This document shows positions 1 to 8,533 of a DNA stretch of 64,000 nt, in pieces; the first letter of the stretch is position 1, and each line of letters starts with the position of its first letter. Below the pieces are notes generated by a model. The model did not search any database. It worked only from the letters and a program-made list of their open reading frames with translations, and had not been told where the DNA came from. This DNA is from Jeotgalibaca dankookensis (lineage in GTDB: Bacteria; Bacillota; Bacilli; Lactobacillales; Aerococcaceae). The DNA is taken from the NCBI RefSeq assembly GCF_002005405.1, contig NZ_CP019728.1, positions 1,612,001 to 1,676,000 on the forward strand. The letters run 5' to 3'. The translations under genes and the position numbers were made by a program.

Positions 1-308
1 GCCCATGTATAAAGGGGCGTTAAGGGTTCGCCTTCTGTAGAGACAATCATCAAGCTGTGCATGGCGCTAGAAAAGGATAAGGTGGTTATTTTTTTTGATT
101 GCGGATAAGTTTGTTCAATCAATCGCTTTATAACGGATTGAACTGCTGCAAGAATGAGATCTGGATTTTGTTCAGCCATACCCATTTTTTCCCGAATTGT
201 AAGGTATTCTTTTGAAGCTGCATCCACTACTTCGAAATGCTCGTCATAAAGAATAGCTTTCGTACTAGTTGTTCCAATATCGATTCCGATTTTAAACTTT
301 TGAGTCAT
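1..308 (-). CDS. FGGY-family sugar-acid kinase, probably gluconokinase (5' part)
   Basis: Only the first ~102 residues lie in the window; the gene runs off the left edge. The N-terminus has the FGGY phosphate-binding signature IGIDIGTTSTKAILYD, and near residue 85 the stretch SSAMHSLM followed by GEPLTPLYTW, which is typical of gluconokinases (compare xylulokinases, which differ here). The family phosphorylates a sugar or sugar acid with ATP in the cytoplasm. The ATG at 308 is preceded by an AGAGGTGTG ribosome site. It is read from a strong promoter at 536-564 with a cre-like box just upstream, so catabolite control is likely. Gluconate is the most probable substrate from the motif; other FGGY substrates cannot be excluded on a fragment. 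Confidence 0.75.
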   Translation of the reverse strand, partial: MTQKFKIGIDIGTTSTKAILYDEHFEVVDAASKEYLTIREKMGMAEQNPDLILAAVQSVIKRLIEQTYPQSKKITTLSFSSAMHSLMIVSTEGEPLTPLYTW

Positions 309-535
309 ACATCACACCTCTTTATAACTATTGTTCACTCAAACAAAGAGAGGACCGGAACTTCTTCCGATCCAGTGTTTTAACAACTTTACACGGCTTT
401 ATTTAATTGAATCTTTTATCTAATACTTGAGGTATTCTAATCCCACAGCCTCATAAGATAGCGCTTTCATTTTTAAATAAGCTTAGTCACTTCACTACTT
501 GTAAAGAGTTGTACTATTTCTTACTGCTTACTATC

Positions 536-564
536 AGTATAATTAGCCCGTCACTTAATGTCAA
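536..564 (-). promoter_or_regulatory. Strong sigma-A promoter for the FGGY kinase
   Basis: On the minus strand a perfect TTGACA (-35, 559-564), a 17-base spacer and TATACT (-10, 536-541) face the kinase gene. The transcript would have a leader of about 220 bases, with a short hairpin near 351-375. Confidence 0.7.
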
Positions 565-573
565 CGTCTGCTG

Positions 574-587
574 TGAAAGCGATTTTA
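574..587. promoter_or_regulatory. cre-like box upstream of the kinase promoter
   Basis: TGAAAGCGATTTTA matches the palindromic CcpA box TGAAAGCGCTTTCA at 12 of 14 positions and lies just upstream of the -35 of the kinase promoter. Two mismatches make this a weak call. Confidence 0.35.
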
Positions 588-609
588 CATATTATAATTT
601 TTGAATAAC

Positions 610-638
610 TTGACCGCTTTACTCCCATATATTATGGT
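610..638 (+). promoter_or_regulatory. Candidate promoter for the MATE gene
   Basis: TTGACC (610-615), 17-base spacer, TATGGT (633-638). It is the best -35/-10 pair upstream of the MATE gene and leaves a leader of about 125 bases. The -10 is imperfect. Confidence 0.4.
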
Positions 639-667
639 TAATACTATTAAAGATATTACTGTCCGTT

Positions 668-750
668 AATTTTACGGCCGAGTAAAATTTAATTATGCTC
701 AACTCACTCCCATTAGGCATTTGAAGGAAGTGTGTATGGGCATTTTTTTA
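668..750 (+). promoter_or_regulatory. Structured leader of the MATE gene (possible attenuator)
   Basis: An 8-bp perfect stem (668-675 with 682-689, loop GGCCGA) is followed by CCCAT (709-713) that can pair with ATGGG (736-740), which runs straight into CA and seven Ts before the ribosome site. The second hairpin has terminator shape although its loop is long. I do not recognise a known riboswitch class. The rest of 309-771 holds only the promoters and cre-like box listed here. Confidence 0.35.
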
Positions 751-1215
751 TATAGGAAGGAAGAGGTTTAATTGCAAAAGGCAGTTATAAAAGACTTTTC
801 AAGATATATTAGTTTAAATATTTTAGGGATGCTAGGACTTTCTTTTTATATTCTAGCCGATACTTACTTTATATCAAAAGCACTGGGCGCTGTCGGTATC
901 GCATCACTCAATCTCTCTATTCCTATTTATAGTTTTATTCATGGGGTTGGACTGATGGTTGGAATGGGAGCGGCCACAAGGTTCAGTATCTTAAAATCAC
1001 AGCACAAAAAAGATTCTATTAACAAAATAAACATTGTTTTTTCGAATGCAATGAAAATAGGTTTATTAATGGGGATACTTTTTCTCTTGATAGGGCTTTT
1101 TGGTGCCAAACATTTGGCAAACGTACTAGGCGCTGATTCATTAACTTTAGCGTTTACACAAGCCTATTTAAGAATCATTCTATCTTTTTCACCTTTTTTT
1201 ATCATTTTTGATTTG

Positions 1216-2175
1216 TCAATTTAAGCTAGACAAAGTAGATTCATTTATGTAACTCAAAAATACTTCCAGCGGCGTCTGGTATGCCAAGGATTTTCGTGGG
1301 ATATTATTTCGCTTGTTCGCAACCGATGAGACAAATGTTTGGTCCACTTGATTGAAGTCCATTTCTTTTGGCAACCCATCTTTTCGCAGCAATCCGTTGG
1401 AGTTTTCATTTAATGCGCGCTGTGATGGCGTTCCAGGATCGGCAAAATAGATGGCGATATCATGTTGGTTGCTTAGGTTTTTCCAATTGGAGAATTCTTT
1501 TCCACAATCAAAGGTGATGGACTTAAATAGATGTCTAGGAATCGATTCAAACCACTGGTTCAGTGTATTCTCGATATCGTTTGCCTTTCGCCCATGGGGC
1601 TTCAAGGTGATAATGACTTTGGAAAGTCGTTCTACCAAGGTGATGACGGCACTTTTGTGATGGACACCAACAATAGTATCACCTTCGATATGACCAAATT
1701 CTTCCTTGAATACCGGATAATCCTTTTCCCTTTCAACGATATTCCTCTTGAAAGCCTGTTTTCCCCGACGTTCTTGATGGCCGTTTGGTTTCCGCTTTCC
1801 CTTCATGGGTAAAGTTGTTTCATCGAATATCTTTTCTTTGAAGCGACGATAGAGCGTCCGCATGGAACATGCGATTGGCATTTCTTGGCGACCAATGATG
1901 ACATCTGGCGTCCATCCCTGTGCAATTTTTTTATTGATGTACACTTGTTGTTCCTCGGGCAGGATTATCTTGTGCCGTCCACAACGCGCCTTGTTTTTCT
2001 TATATTGTCGGTAATAATCCAAGGCCGTATGGCCTTTCTTCAGGAAGTTGATGACGTTGTAGATGGTCATTCTAGAACGTTTTAACTGAGCCGATATTTT
2101 TGTTACAGCGATATTTTGGTGGTAGTAAGCCTCTATCATCACTAGTTCATCCATGGTAAGATGGGTGTAGGTCAT
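1216..2175 (-). CDS. IS30-family transposase
   Basis: 319 residues. An N-terminal helix-turn-helix (YTHLTMDELVMIEAYYHQN, about residues 3-45) is followed by the integrase-like core with the DDE residues in EGDTIVG (~165), TFDCGKEFSNW (~222) and the Glu in the NENSNGLLRKDG motif (~258), as is standard for IS30. It cuts and joins the ends of the element. The ATG at 2175 has AAAGGAGTGATCACGA in front. The reading frame runs through the terminal inverted repeat; its stop (TGA, 1216-1218) lies outside the element in MATE sequence, so the last residues depend on the insertion site. Confidence 0.92.
   Translation of the reverse strand: MTYTHLTMDELVMIEAYYHQNIAVTKISAQLKRSRMTIYNVINFLKKGHTALDYYRQYKKNKARCGRHKIILPEEQQVYINKKIAQGWTPDVIIGRQEMPIACSMRTLYRRFKEKIFDETTLPMKGKRKPNGHQERRGKQAFKRNIVEREKDYPVFKEEFGHIEGDTIVGVHHKSAVITLVERLSKVIITLKPHGRKANDIENTLNQWFESIPRHLFKSITFDCGKEFSNWKNLSNQHDIAIYFADPGTPSQRALNENSNGLLRKDGLPKEMDFNQVDQTFVSSVANKRNNIPRKSLAYQTPLEVFLSYINESTLSSLN
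1219..1221 (+). repeat. Target-site duplication (left copy, ATT)
   Basis: ATT at 1219-1221 is repeated at 2256-2258 on the other side of the IS. Excision of one copy restores the MATE reading frame exactly. Confidence 0.8.
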
Positions 2176-2255
2176 TCGTGATCACTCCTTTGTATTCTTT
2201 GGTAGGAATTACAATTTGAGTGTACCACGAATGGCTTATTTATTTGTCTAGCTTA
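1222..2255 (-). mobile_element. IS30-family insertion sequence, 1034 bp
   Basis: The ends carry a perfect 13-base inverted repeat TAAGCTAGACAAA (1222-1234 and, inverted, 2243-2255) and the element is flanked by a 3-bp direct repeat ATT. Length, 2-3 bp duplication and a single DDE transposase fit IS30. The element lies in opposite orientation to the MATE gene. Confidence 0.9.
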
Positions 2256-3160
2256 ATTTTACAATCGGCGATTAATAACATTCTTCTAGCCTATGTCCGC
2301 AATGATAATCATCCAAAACTGGCTATGAGGGCTATGTTGATTGGAAGCTTTTCAAATATCATTTTAGATTATATTTTTATCTTTCCTTTTAATATGGGAA
2401 TGTTAGGAGCAGCCCTAGCTACTGCCCTAGCTACTGCCCTTGCTCCGATCATCAGTGTCTTGGTCTTGTTGAGTCATTTTATTTATCGTAAAAACACCTT
2501 TAAGTATATCAGTAGTAAGTTAAGCATTAACATTGTTCGCGATATTTTCAGCCTGGGTCTTTCTTCTTTTATTATTGAAATTTCATCTGCAGTGGTTTTA
2601 ATCACTCTTAATATTGTTATTTTAAGGATTGAGGGCAATATCGGCTTAGCAGCCTATGGTATTGTTGCTAACTTAGCTCTTGTAGTGATTGCCATTTTTA
2701 CGGGGTTAGCTCAAGGTACACAACCTTTAATCAGTAAATACTTCGGACAAGGGAACCGACAAATGGTTAGGGCTGTTCGTACATATGCACTCGTGACCGC
2801 GCTGTTCATTGCTGCTACTATTTATTTTTTCACATATATGTATTCCAATACGATCATCCAAATCTTTAATAGCGAGAATAACCTTGCTGTTAGCGCTATT
2901 GCATCTATCGGACTTGAAATTTATTTTCTAGGCTTCTTTTTTTCAGGCCTTAATATTATCGCTACAATGGTTTTAAGTGCAACAGCAAGTATTAAACACG
3001 CATTGTTACTTTCTATTTCACGAGGATTTCTAATTACGATTCCTACGATTTTTATTTTCAGTTATTTTTGGGATATGAAGGGTGTCTGGTGGGCATTTGT
3101 TATAACGGAACTTCTCACAACACTATTAGCCATCCAATTAGAAAAGACCAAAATTATAAA

Positions 3161-3198
3161 AGAGCAGTAATCGCAGGATTTCCTGTAATTACTGCTCT
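3161..3198. terminator. Bidirectional terminator between MATE and the cyclodeaminase-like gene
   Basis: Perfect 11-bp stem AGAGCAGTAAT / ATTACTGCTCT followed by TTTATTTTAT, overlapping the MATE stop codon. Confidence 0.75.
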
Positions 3199-3203
3199 TT
3201 ATT

Positions 3204-4196
3204 TTATAACTTAATTTCTGTACCTACCCCAAGTGCTTTTGCTTTAGAGAGGATTTTTTCAGCTGTTACGACATCTAAAACAGCTGTTCCAACCGTTTTA
3301 AAAACAGTAATTTCTTCTTCAGTTTCCCGACCTTTAACTTTACCTAAAAGAACCTCCCCAAGATCCCCTTGATAATGACTTCTTTCAACTAAGCCTTCTT
3401 CTAGTGGGGTGATAATATCCCCCGCTTCGGCAAGAACCCCTTCAGTTGTGTCAAAAATAACTTTACTTGCTCGAATAATAACTTCGCTAGGAAGTTCATG
3501 CATTTCAGGTGTATAGGCACCCACACCATTAATATGTGCACCTGCCTTAACAGATTCTCCGGGGAAAGTTGGACGTTTAGACGTCGTAACAGAAGTAATG
3601 ATATCAGCGTCTTTAATAGCCTCTTCTGCCGTTTCGACTGCAATTAATTTTGTATCAAACTGTTTAAACTTTTCAGTCATTTCTGCTACAAATTGTTCAC
3701 AACGTGTTTTATCAATATCCATGACTCTCACTTCGTCTAACGAACGGACAGTAAGCATAGCCTCTAACTGGGAAACTGCTTGTCCACCGGTTCCGAATAG
3801 TGCTGCAATTTTAGCGTCTTGACGCGCTAAGACATCTGTCCCCGCTCCTTGAACTGCACCGGTACGAAGTTGTGTTAAATAAGTACCATCTAAAATTGCC
3901 TCTACAATACCCGTTTCAGCATTCAACATAACCATGGTTGCCGGAATACTTGGTAGTCCCTTTTCAATATTTCCCGGATAACTCGATACAATTTTAACAC
4001 CTAAAGCGGATGTTTCCCCTGCAACATAAGCTGGCATATACAAACTCTGCCCATTGTATTCTGGAACGGGAATATTTGTGCGTAGTGGTACAGTTGATTT
4101 TCCCTGTGAAAACAAACGTAGCGCTTCTTTATCTGCTTCAATTGCTTCTTTCATTGAAAAAACAGCTTCCATATCTTCTTTTGTTAATACAATCAT
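3204..4196 (-). CDS. Ornithine cyclodeaminase / mu-crystallin family protein
   Basis: About 330 residues from the ATG at 4196 (an upstream frame to 4214 adds six residues lying on the ribosome site GAGGAG). The N-terminal IVLTKEDMEAVFSM, VPLRTNIPVPEYNG and the Rossmann motif FGTGGQAVSQLEAM are typical of the ornithine cyclodeaminase / alanine dehydrogenase / ketimine reductase family, which uses NAD(P) on small amino or imino acids. Members cannot be assigned to one substrate by sequence alone. It is the last gene of an operon with a TSUP permease and a TrmB-type regulator, and its 3' end meets the terminator at 3161-3198. A link to amino acid or imine catabolism is inference. Confidence 0.85.
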   Translation of the reverse strand: MIVLTKEDMEAVFSMKEAIEADKEALRLFSQGKSTVPLRTNIPVPEYNGQSLYMPAYVAGETSALGVKIVSSYPGNIEKGLPSIPATMVMLNAETGIVEAILDGTYLTQLRTGAVQGAGTDVLARQDAKIAALFGTGGQAVSQLEAMLTVRSLDEVRVMDIDKTRCEQFVAEMTEKFKQFDTKLIAVETAEEAIKDADIITSVTTSKRPTFPGESVKAGAHINGVGAYTPEMHELPSEVIIRASKVIFDTTEGVLAEAGDIITPLEEGLVERSHYQGDLGEVLLGKVKGRETEEEITVFKTVGTAVLDVVTAEKILSKAKALGVGTEIKL

Positions 4197-4229
4197 CTCT
4201 TTATCTCTCCTCAACTTAATTAGTAGCTC

Positions 4230-5111
4230 CTAGACATTTTCGACTGCTTGTTTTGATTTACGTAACTCCATAAACATACTAATTGCGGTATAGAATAGTA
4301 CAACAATAACAAGCCATTGTAGCATTCCTGTATTTAATGATTTAACGAAGTAGACAGCGGTCAATACTCCTAAAACACCAAATGTAGCAGCAGATAAAGT
4401 TATTTTACGGCTGTATTCACCGAATTTAACAAATTGCATACTTCCAATAGGAACAGAGAATGTACAAGCTCCCATCATAATTGGAAAAGCTGCTGCCGGG
4501 TTCATACCGAGTGCATAAACTGTTGCCATCGTTAATGCGTATGATCCAATACCAATGTTGTTTAAAGCACCATAAGCAAAGAGTAAAACAGCGGCTGTTA
4601 CTAATTTAATACCATAAAGTTCTGTTGCAGTTCCATTTGAGGGAATCAAGTCAAATTTACCTGCTAAGATTAATAGTGCCGCGATTGTTAAACCAATCGA
4701 AACAAATTGTTTAATTGTTTTTTCTGGTAATTTAACAACAAAGCGTGGCCCTATGTAAGCTCCGATAACTTGACTGACAATACATACTGCTAACGTCTTT
4801 ACACCTACTTCTATAGAAGTGATATAAGAAAGTGCCATAACGGCTACAGGAATAACACATTGGGCATTCAAGGTTCCTGGTAATTTCTTTAAGGATACCC
4901 AATTTAGTTTGCGGTATAAAACAGTTCCAATAGCAAAATCAGAAATACCGAAAGTTGATAGTAAAAATGTAAAGAATGAAGCAAAGGGTAAGGCTATGTT
5001 ATTGGCGGGTTCATTCATTACTTCACCTTTATGGTTAATTAAATCTTTCACAAACGCAAATACAAAAAATAGGTTTACAATTACAATTAGTACTAATAAT
5101 ATCGATGTCAT
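4230..5111 (-). CDS. TSUP (TauE/SafE) family membrane permease
   Basis: About 293 residues from ATG 5111; the frame is open to 5126 but those codons form the GTGGAGGAAA ribosome site. Roughly eight to nine hydrophobic segments in two related halves, as in the TauE/SafE family of sulfite, sulfonate or carboxylate exporters. Acts in the cytoplasmic membrane. It lies 34 bases before the cyclodeaminase-like gene and 23 after the regulator gene, so the three are almost surely cotranscribed. The pairing suggests the permease moves the substrate or product of the enzyme, possibly an organic anion; the actual ligand is unknown. Confidence 0.8.
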   Translation of the reverse strand: MTSILLVLIVIVNLFFVFAFVKDLINHKGEVMNEPANNIALPFASFFTFLLSTFGISDFAIGTVLYRKLNWVSLKKLPGTLNAQCVIPVAVMALSYITSIEVGVKTLAVCIVSQVIGAYIGPRFVVKLPEKTIKQFVSIGLTIAALLILAGKFDLIPSNGTATELYGIKLVTAAVLLFAYGALNNIGIGSYALTMATVYALGMNPAAAFPIMMGACTFSVPIGSMQFVKFGEYSRKITLSAATFGVLGVLTAVYFVKSLNTGMLQWLVIVVLFYTAISMFMELRKSKQAVENV

Positions 5112-5134
5112 TCTTTTTTCCTCCACTAAATCTT

Positions 5135-5935
5135 TTAGTTTTTATAAATATTTCGTACATCCATTAAATCTTTACCAAAAATCTTTTTAGCTGGGTCTTC
5201 CAATTGTTTAATCATTCTTAAGTTATAAGCATCATGGATAATATATTCCTTGGCTAACTTAACCATAGAATGATTTCGTGTCCAAATAACATCCACTTCC
5301 TGACTTGGTAAAGTTCCATATACCATCTCTTGTGAGTCAACGACTAAATTAATCCAGCGACTTCCATAATCTTCTAGTTTATTTTCTTCAAATCCATGCT
5401 TGTAAAAGCGATCAAATGGTAGCTCATAGCGGTGCTTATTACTAAAGAGAATAACAATAAATTTTTCTAAGCGTTTTTCCGCTTTTGTTAACAAGTGAAT
5501 GAGCTCTTCTGTTAAATCGTCTTCCCATATTTGTAAGTAAAGGTCTTCTTGACATGATGCAATGAGTGCTTGGACTTTATCAGTTACAAGCGTATACTCC
5601 GAAAAACGCCACAAGGTTTCTGTTTCTTCTGATGTTTCAACGCTGCTTAAACTTGTTTCAATTTCGTTAAAATCAACTTCTGTTTTTTCTTTTAATAGCT
5701 CCAGTAATTTTTCTACTGGTTGAGCCATATATAAAACAGGATCTGTACTACTAGAAATTATTAATTCCTTTTTTAATAACGTATTTAACGTCGTGTACAC
5801 TTTTGATCGTGGCACACCTGAATTTTTACTCACCTCATAACCTGTCTGGTTAGCTTTCTTTAGTAATTCTATATAAACCAGTGTCTCATATTCTGAAAAT
5901 TGATAATCCTTCATAATCGAAATGACTTGGTTCAC
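5135..5935 (-). CDS. TrmB-family transcriptional regulator
   Basis: 266 residues, GTG start at 5935 after AGGAGGGG. The N-terminal winged helix (YEVSKNSGVPRSKVYTTLNT, about residues 32-52) is the TrmB signature, followed by a coiled region (~80-110) and a C-terminal effector domain of the TrmB type. Family members sense sugars or related small molecules. It heads the operon with the TSUP permease and cyclodeaminase-like enzyme and is divergent from the dehydrogenase at 6193, so the 257-base gap between them is the obvious place for its operator. Confidence 0.82.
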   Translation of the reverse strand: MNQVISIMKDYQFSEYETLVYIELLKKANQTGYEVSKNSGVPRSKVYTTLNTLLKKELIISSSTDPVLYMAQPVEKLLELLKEKTEVDFNEIETSLSSVETSEETETLWRFSEYTLVTDKVQALIASCQEDLYLQIWEDDLTEELIHLLTKAEKRLEKFIVILFSNKHRYELPFDRFYKHGFEENKLEDYGSRWINLVVDSQEMVYGTLPSQEVDVIWTRNHSMVKLAKEYIIHDAYNLRMIKQLEDPAKKIFGKDLMDVRNIYKN

Positions 5936-6080
5936 TAAACCCCTCCTGTTTCGTGATTAGAATCGCTAGGTAATTCGTAGTAGCTACCTTCAGTAACTAC
6001 TATAAACACCTCACAAATAAATGTCAACACTTTTGTGAAAAAATTATCATATTTTTTTATTGCTTATAAAACAAATAATT

Positions 6081-6095
6081 ACGTAAACGTTACCA
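6081..6095. promoter_or_regulatory. cre-like box upstream of the short-chain dehydrogenase
   Basis: ACGTAAACGTTACCA fits the cre consensus WTGNAANCGNWNNCW with one mismatch. It sits immediately upstream of an extended -10 (TGCTATAGT, 6101-6109), covering the place where a -35 would be, as expected for repression by CcpA. Confidence 0.45.
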
Positions 6096-6192
6096 TCATA
6101 TGCTATAGTTAATTCAGGTTGCTTTTTGCTTATTAGCAAAAAAATAACTATCCTGTTTTAAAAGGATAAAATCTATTTCGGGAGGTTTTTTT

Positions 6193-6927
6193 ATGAATCG
6201 TTTATCAGAAAAAGTTGCCATTATTACAGGTGCTGCTCAAGGGATGGGTGAAACGCATGCACGTCTATTTCTTGAAGAAGGTGCAAAGGTTGTCTTGACA
6301 GACTTAAATGAAGAAAAAGGCCAAGCACTTGTAGATGAACTAGGTGAAAATGCTATCTTCGTCAAACAAAATGTTGCTTCTGAAGAAGATTGGTCTAATG
6401 TTATTGAAAAAGCTGAAGAAGCCTTTGGCCCAGTTAATGTATTAGTTAATAATGCCGGTATCACTATGGCTAAAAATATGATGGATATCACACTTGAAGA
6501 CTACCGTCGTATCGTTGATATCAATCAAGTCTCTGTGTTTCTAGGTATGAAAGCAGTTGTTCCTTCTATGAAGAAAGCAGGCGGCGGTTCTATCGTCAAC
6601 ATTTCATCAATGAATGGTTTAGTCGCTGGTGCTGTTGCTTATACCGACACTAAGTTTGCTGTTCGAGGGATGACGAAAGCAGCTGCTATTAACTTAGCGC
6701 CAATGGGCATTCGTGTGAATTCTGTTCATCCAGGGGTAATTGCAACCCCAATGGTCGTCCAAGAAGATACTAAAGCAGCAGTAGAAGCATTTTCGAAGCA
6801 AATTCCTTTAAAACGTGTTGCAGAACCAAAAGAAGTATCCAATATGGTGCTATTTTTAGCTTCTGACGAATCTAGTTATTCAACTGGTTCAGAATTTGTT
6901 ATTGATGGTGGTATAACAGCGCAATAG
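6193..6927 (+). CDS. Short-chain dehydrogenase/reductase (classical SDR)
   Basis: 244 residues. The nucleotide-binding TGAAQGMG (residues 12-19), NNAG (86-89), catalytic Asn111, Ser138/139 in NISSMN and the Tyr150-x3-Lys154 pair are all present, and Asp36-Leu-Asn after the second strand favours NAD(H). Closest types are cyclohexanol / glucose 1-dehydrogenase or FabG-like proteins; the substrate cannot be told. ATG 6193 follows GGGAGG. It is monocistronic, ended by the hairpin at 6937, and divergent from the TrmB gene. A cre-like box covers its promoter, so it is probably a catabolic dehydrogenase rather than the housekeeping FabG. Confidence 0.9.
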   Translation: MNRLSEKVAIITGAAQGMGETHARLFLEEGAKVVLTDLNEEKGQALVDELGENAIFVKQNVASEEDWSNVIEKAEEAFGPVNVLVNNAGITMAKNMMDITLEDYRRIVDINQVSVFLGMKAVVPSMKKAGGGSIVNISSMNGLVAGAVAYTDTKFAVRGMTKAAAINLAPMGIRVNSVHPGVIATPMVVQEDTKAAVEAFSKQIPLKRVAEPKEVSNMVLFLASDESSYSTGSEFVIDGGITAQ

Positions 6928-6936
6928 TATAAACTC

Positions 6937-6974
6937 AAAAAAGATAAGCCGGAAAAATCTGGCTTCTCTTTTTT
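6937..6974. terminator. Terminator between SDR and aldehyde dehydrogenase
   Basis: A-rich and T-rich arms around AAGCC / GGCTT, with T-runs on both strands; serves both convergent genes. Confidence 0.6.
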
Positions 6975-6985
6975 AGGCGCAATTA

Positions 6986-8356
6986 TTATCGCATTACTTT
7001 TTTTATCCATTTAAGCTTATTTTTGAATGGTGGGTACCTTAAATTAATATCCACTAGATTTGATTTGTGAACAACACTTTTTTTATGTGAAAAAGTATCA
7101 AAGCTTGCTTTCCCATGGTAACTTCCCATACCACTTTCACCGACCCCACCAAAAGGCATGTAGGAGCTTCCAACTTGCATAATGGTATCGTTGACACAAC
7201 CACCCCCGAAAGAAATTTCTTCAATAATTTTATTTTGGCGTTTTTTATTGGTTGAAAAATAATACAGTGCTAAGGGTTTTGGGCGATTATTGACGCTCCT
7301 GATAACCTCATCGATTGTATCAAACGTTATAATTGGTAAAATGGGTCCAAATATCTCTTCTTGCATAACGGGACTATCCCAACTGACAGCTCCCAATAGA
7401 GTTGGCTCTATTTGCTGGGAATTTAGGTCATAATTTCCACCAGCTATAATTTTTTGATCCTTTAGCAAATTTAACAACCTCTGAAAATGATTCATGCTTA
7501 TAATTTTAGGGTAATCGTCATTTCGATGTGGTTCTTTGCCGTAAAACTGTTCAATGTAGGTTTCAATTTTACTAACAAGCGCTTTTTCTATAGTCGACTG
7601 TACTAACAAGTAGTCAGGGGCAATGCAGGTTTGCCCAGCATTTAAAAATTTCCCCCAAACAATCCTCTTGGCCGCTAAATCCAAATCTGCCGTTTCATCT
7701 ATAATACAAGGGCTTTTACCACCTAGTTCCAACGTTACGGGTGTCAAGTGCTTAGAAGCAGCTTTCATGATTATCTTTCCAACCTCTACGCTACCAGTAA
7801 AAAAGATGTAATCAAATTTTTCTTCTAAGAGTTGCTGGCTCACATCCTTATCACCTTTTACCACTGAAATAAAGCCAGGTTCAAAATAGCGTGCTATTAA
7901 ATCTTCTAAAAGCTCACTCGTATATACGGAATACTCAGAGGGCTTAATAAGCGTACAGTTACCTGCGGCTATAGAACCAATTAAAGGTGAGATTGTTAAT
8001 TGAAAAGGATAATTCCAAGGCGATATAACAAGGGCAACACCATAGGGTTCTGAATAGACATGACTACTTGACAAAAAATTTATCAAAGGTGTGCAAACTT
8101 TTTTTCTTTTATCCCATCTTGGAAGGTTTTTTATGACGTAGTTAATTTCCTCGAGTAAAATACCGATTTCTGTTTCATAGGATTCAAAAGGAGCTTTATT
8201 TAAATCTTTTTTTAGAGCTGCCATGATAGCTTCATCATTTTCGGCAATCATCTTCTTAAGTACCGTTAATTTATTTAAACGAAACGTTAAGTCTTTGGTT
8301 TGCCCTTTTTCAAAATAATTATTTTGGTTATTTATTATTTCTTTAATATTAAACAA
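6986..8356 (-). CDS. Aldehyde dehydrogenase
   Basis: 456 residues, TTG start at 8356 with GGAGGTAGG in front. The motif PWNYP (Asn114), LELGGKSPC with the general base Glu210, and GQTC with the nucleophile Cys244 are all present, and the C-terminus has the FGGVGESGMGSYHGK motif. The compact length and the run of basic and hydrophobic residues at the C-terminal end (KNKLKWIKKVMR) match the class-3 / YwdH-AlkH type that oxidises fatty or aromatic aldehydes with NAD(P). Acts in the cytoplasm, possibly attached to the membrane by its tail. It is a single gene, convergent with the SDR and divergent from the symporter pseudogene. Confidence 0.92.
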   Translation of the reverse strand: MFNIKEIINNQNNYFEKGQTKDLTFRLNKLTVLKKMIAENDEAIMAALKKDLNKAPFESYETEIGILLEEINYVIKNLPRWDKRKKVCTPLINFLSSSHVYSEPYGVALVISPWNYPFQLTISPLIGSIAAGNCTLIKPSEYSVYTSELLEDLIARYFEPGFISVVKGDKDVSQQLLEEKFDYIFFTGSVEVGKIIMKAASKHLTPVTLELGGKSPCIIDETADLDLAAKRIVWGKFLNAGQTCIAPDYLLVQSTIEKALVSKIETYIEQFYGKEPHRNDDYPKIISMNHFQRLLNLLKDQKIIAGGNYDLNSQQIEPTLLGAVSWDSPVMQEEIFGPILPIITFDTIDEVIRSVNNRPKPLALYYFSTNKKRQNKIIEEISFGGGCVNDTIMQVGSSYMPFGGVGESGMGSYHGKASFDTFSHKKSVVHKSNLVDINLRYPPFKNKLKWIKKVMR

Positions 8357-8441
8357 TATCCTACCTCCATTCTAATGCTCTTTTATCCATACCGTCTAAA
8401 TGTTTCTTGTTCTTTTATCCACTATTGACATATCAAAACAA

Positions 8442-8456
8442 TTGAAAACGCTTTAT
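8442..8456. promoter_or_regulatory. cre-like box upstream of the DAACS symporter
   Basis: TTGAAAACGCTTTAT matches the cre consensus with one mismatch, about 80 bases upstream of the start at 8534 and near possible -35 elements (TTGACA at 8425, TTGAAA at 8442). Confidence 0.4.
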
Positions 8457-8533
8457 ACTTTATAAGTATAACAATATATGAAAGGAGTTAAGTTTTATTA
8501 TACAGCTATTATATTTGTTTAAGGAGTGTCATT

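Larger units (their letters stand above)
772..3170 (+). pseudogene. MATE-family multidrug/cation efflux protein, interrupted by an IS30 element
   Basis: Residues 1-150 are coded by 772-1221 and the remainder by 2259-3170; between them sits the IS30-type element. Removing the element and one copy of ATT joins DLSI to LQSAINN in frame and gives about 453 residues, the usual MATE length, with ~12 membrane segments. MATE proteins export drugs or cationic metabolites using Na+ or H+. The TTG start at 772 follows AGGAAGGAAGAGG. The 5' piece ends at a TAA made by the IS end, so the product is a useless half protein. The 3' piece has no start of its own apart from chance codons inside the IS. No other lesion was seen, so the insertion looks recent. 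Confidence 0.9.

Noticed and set aside
2220-2258. Coding start of the right MATE fragment at 2220
   Set aside because: This stretch lies inside the IS30 right end; the MATE part begins at 2256-2259, so the apparent GTG start is chance.
3401-3643. Small frames overlapping real genes on either strand
   Set aside because: They sit fully inside well-supported genes, lack ribosome sites and show no family motifs; treated as shadows.
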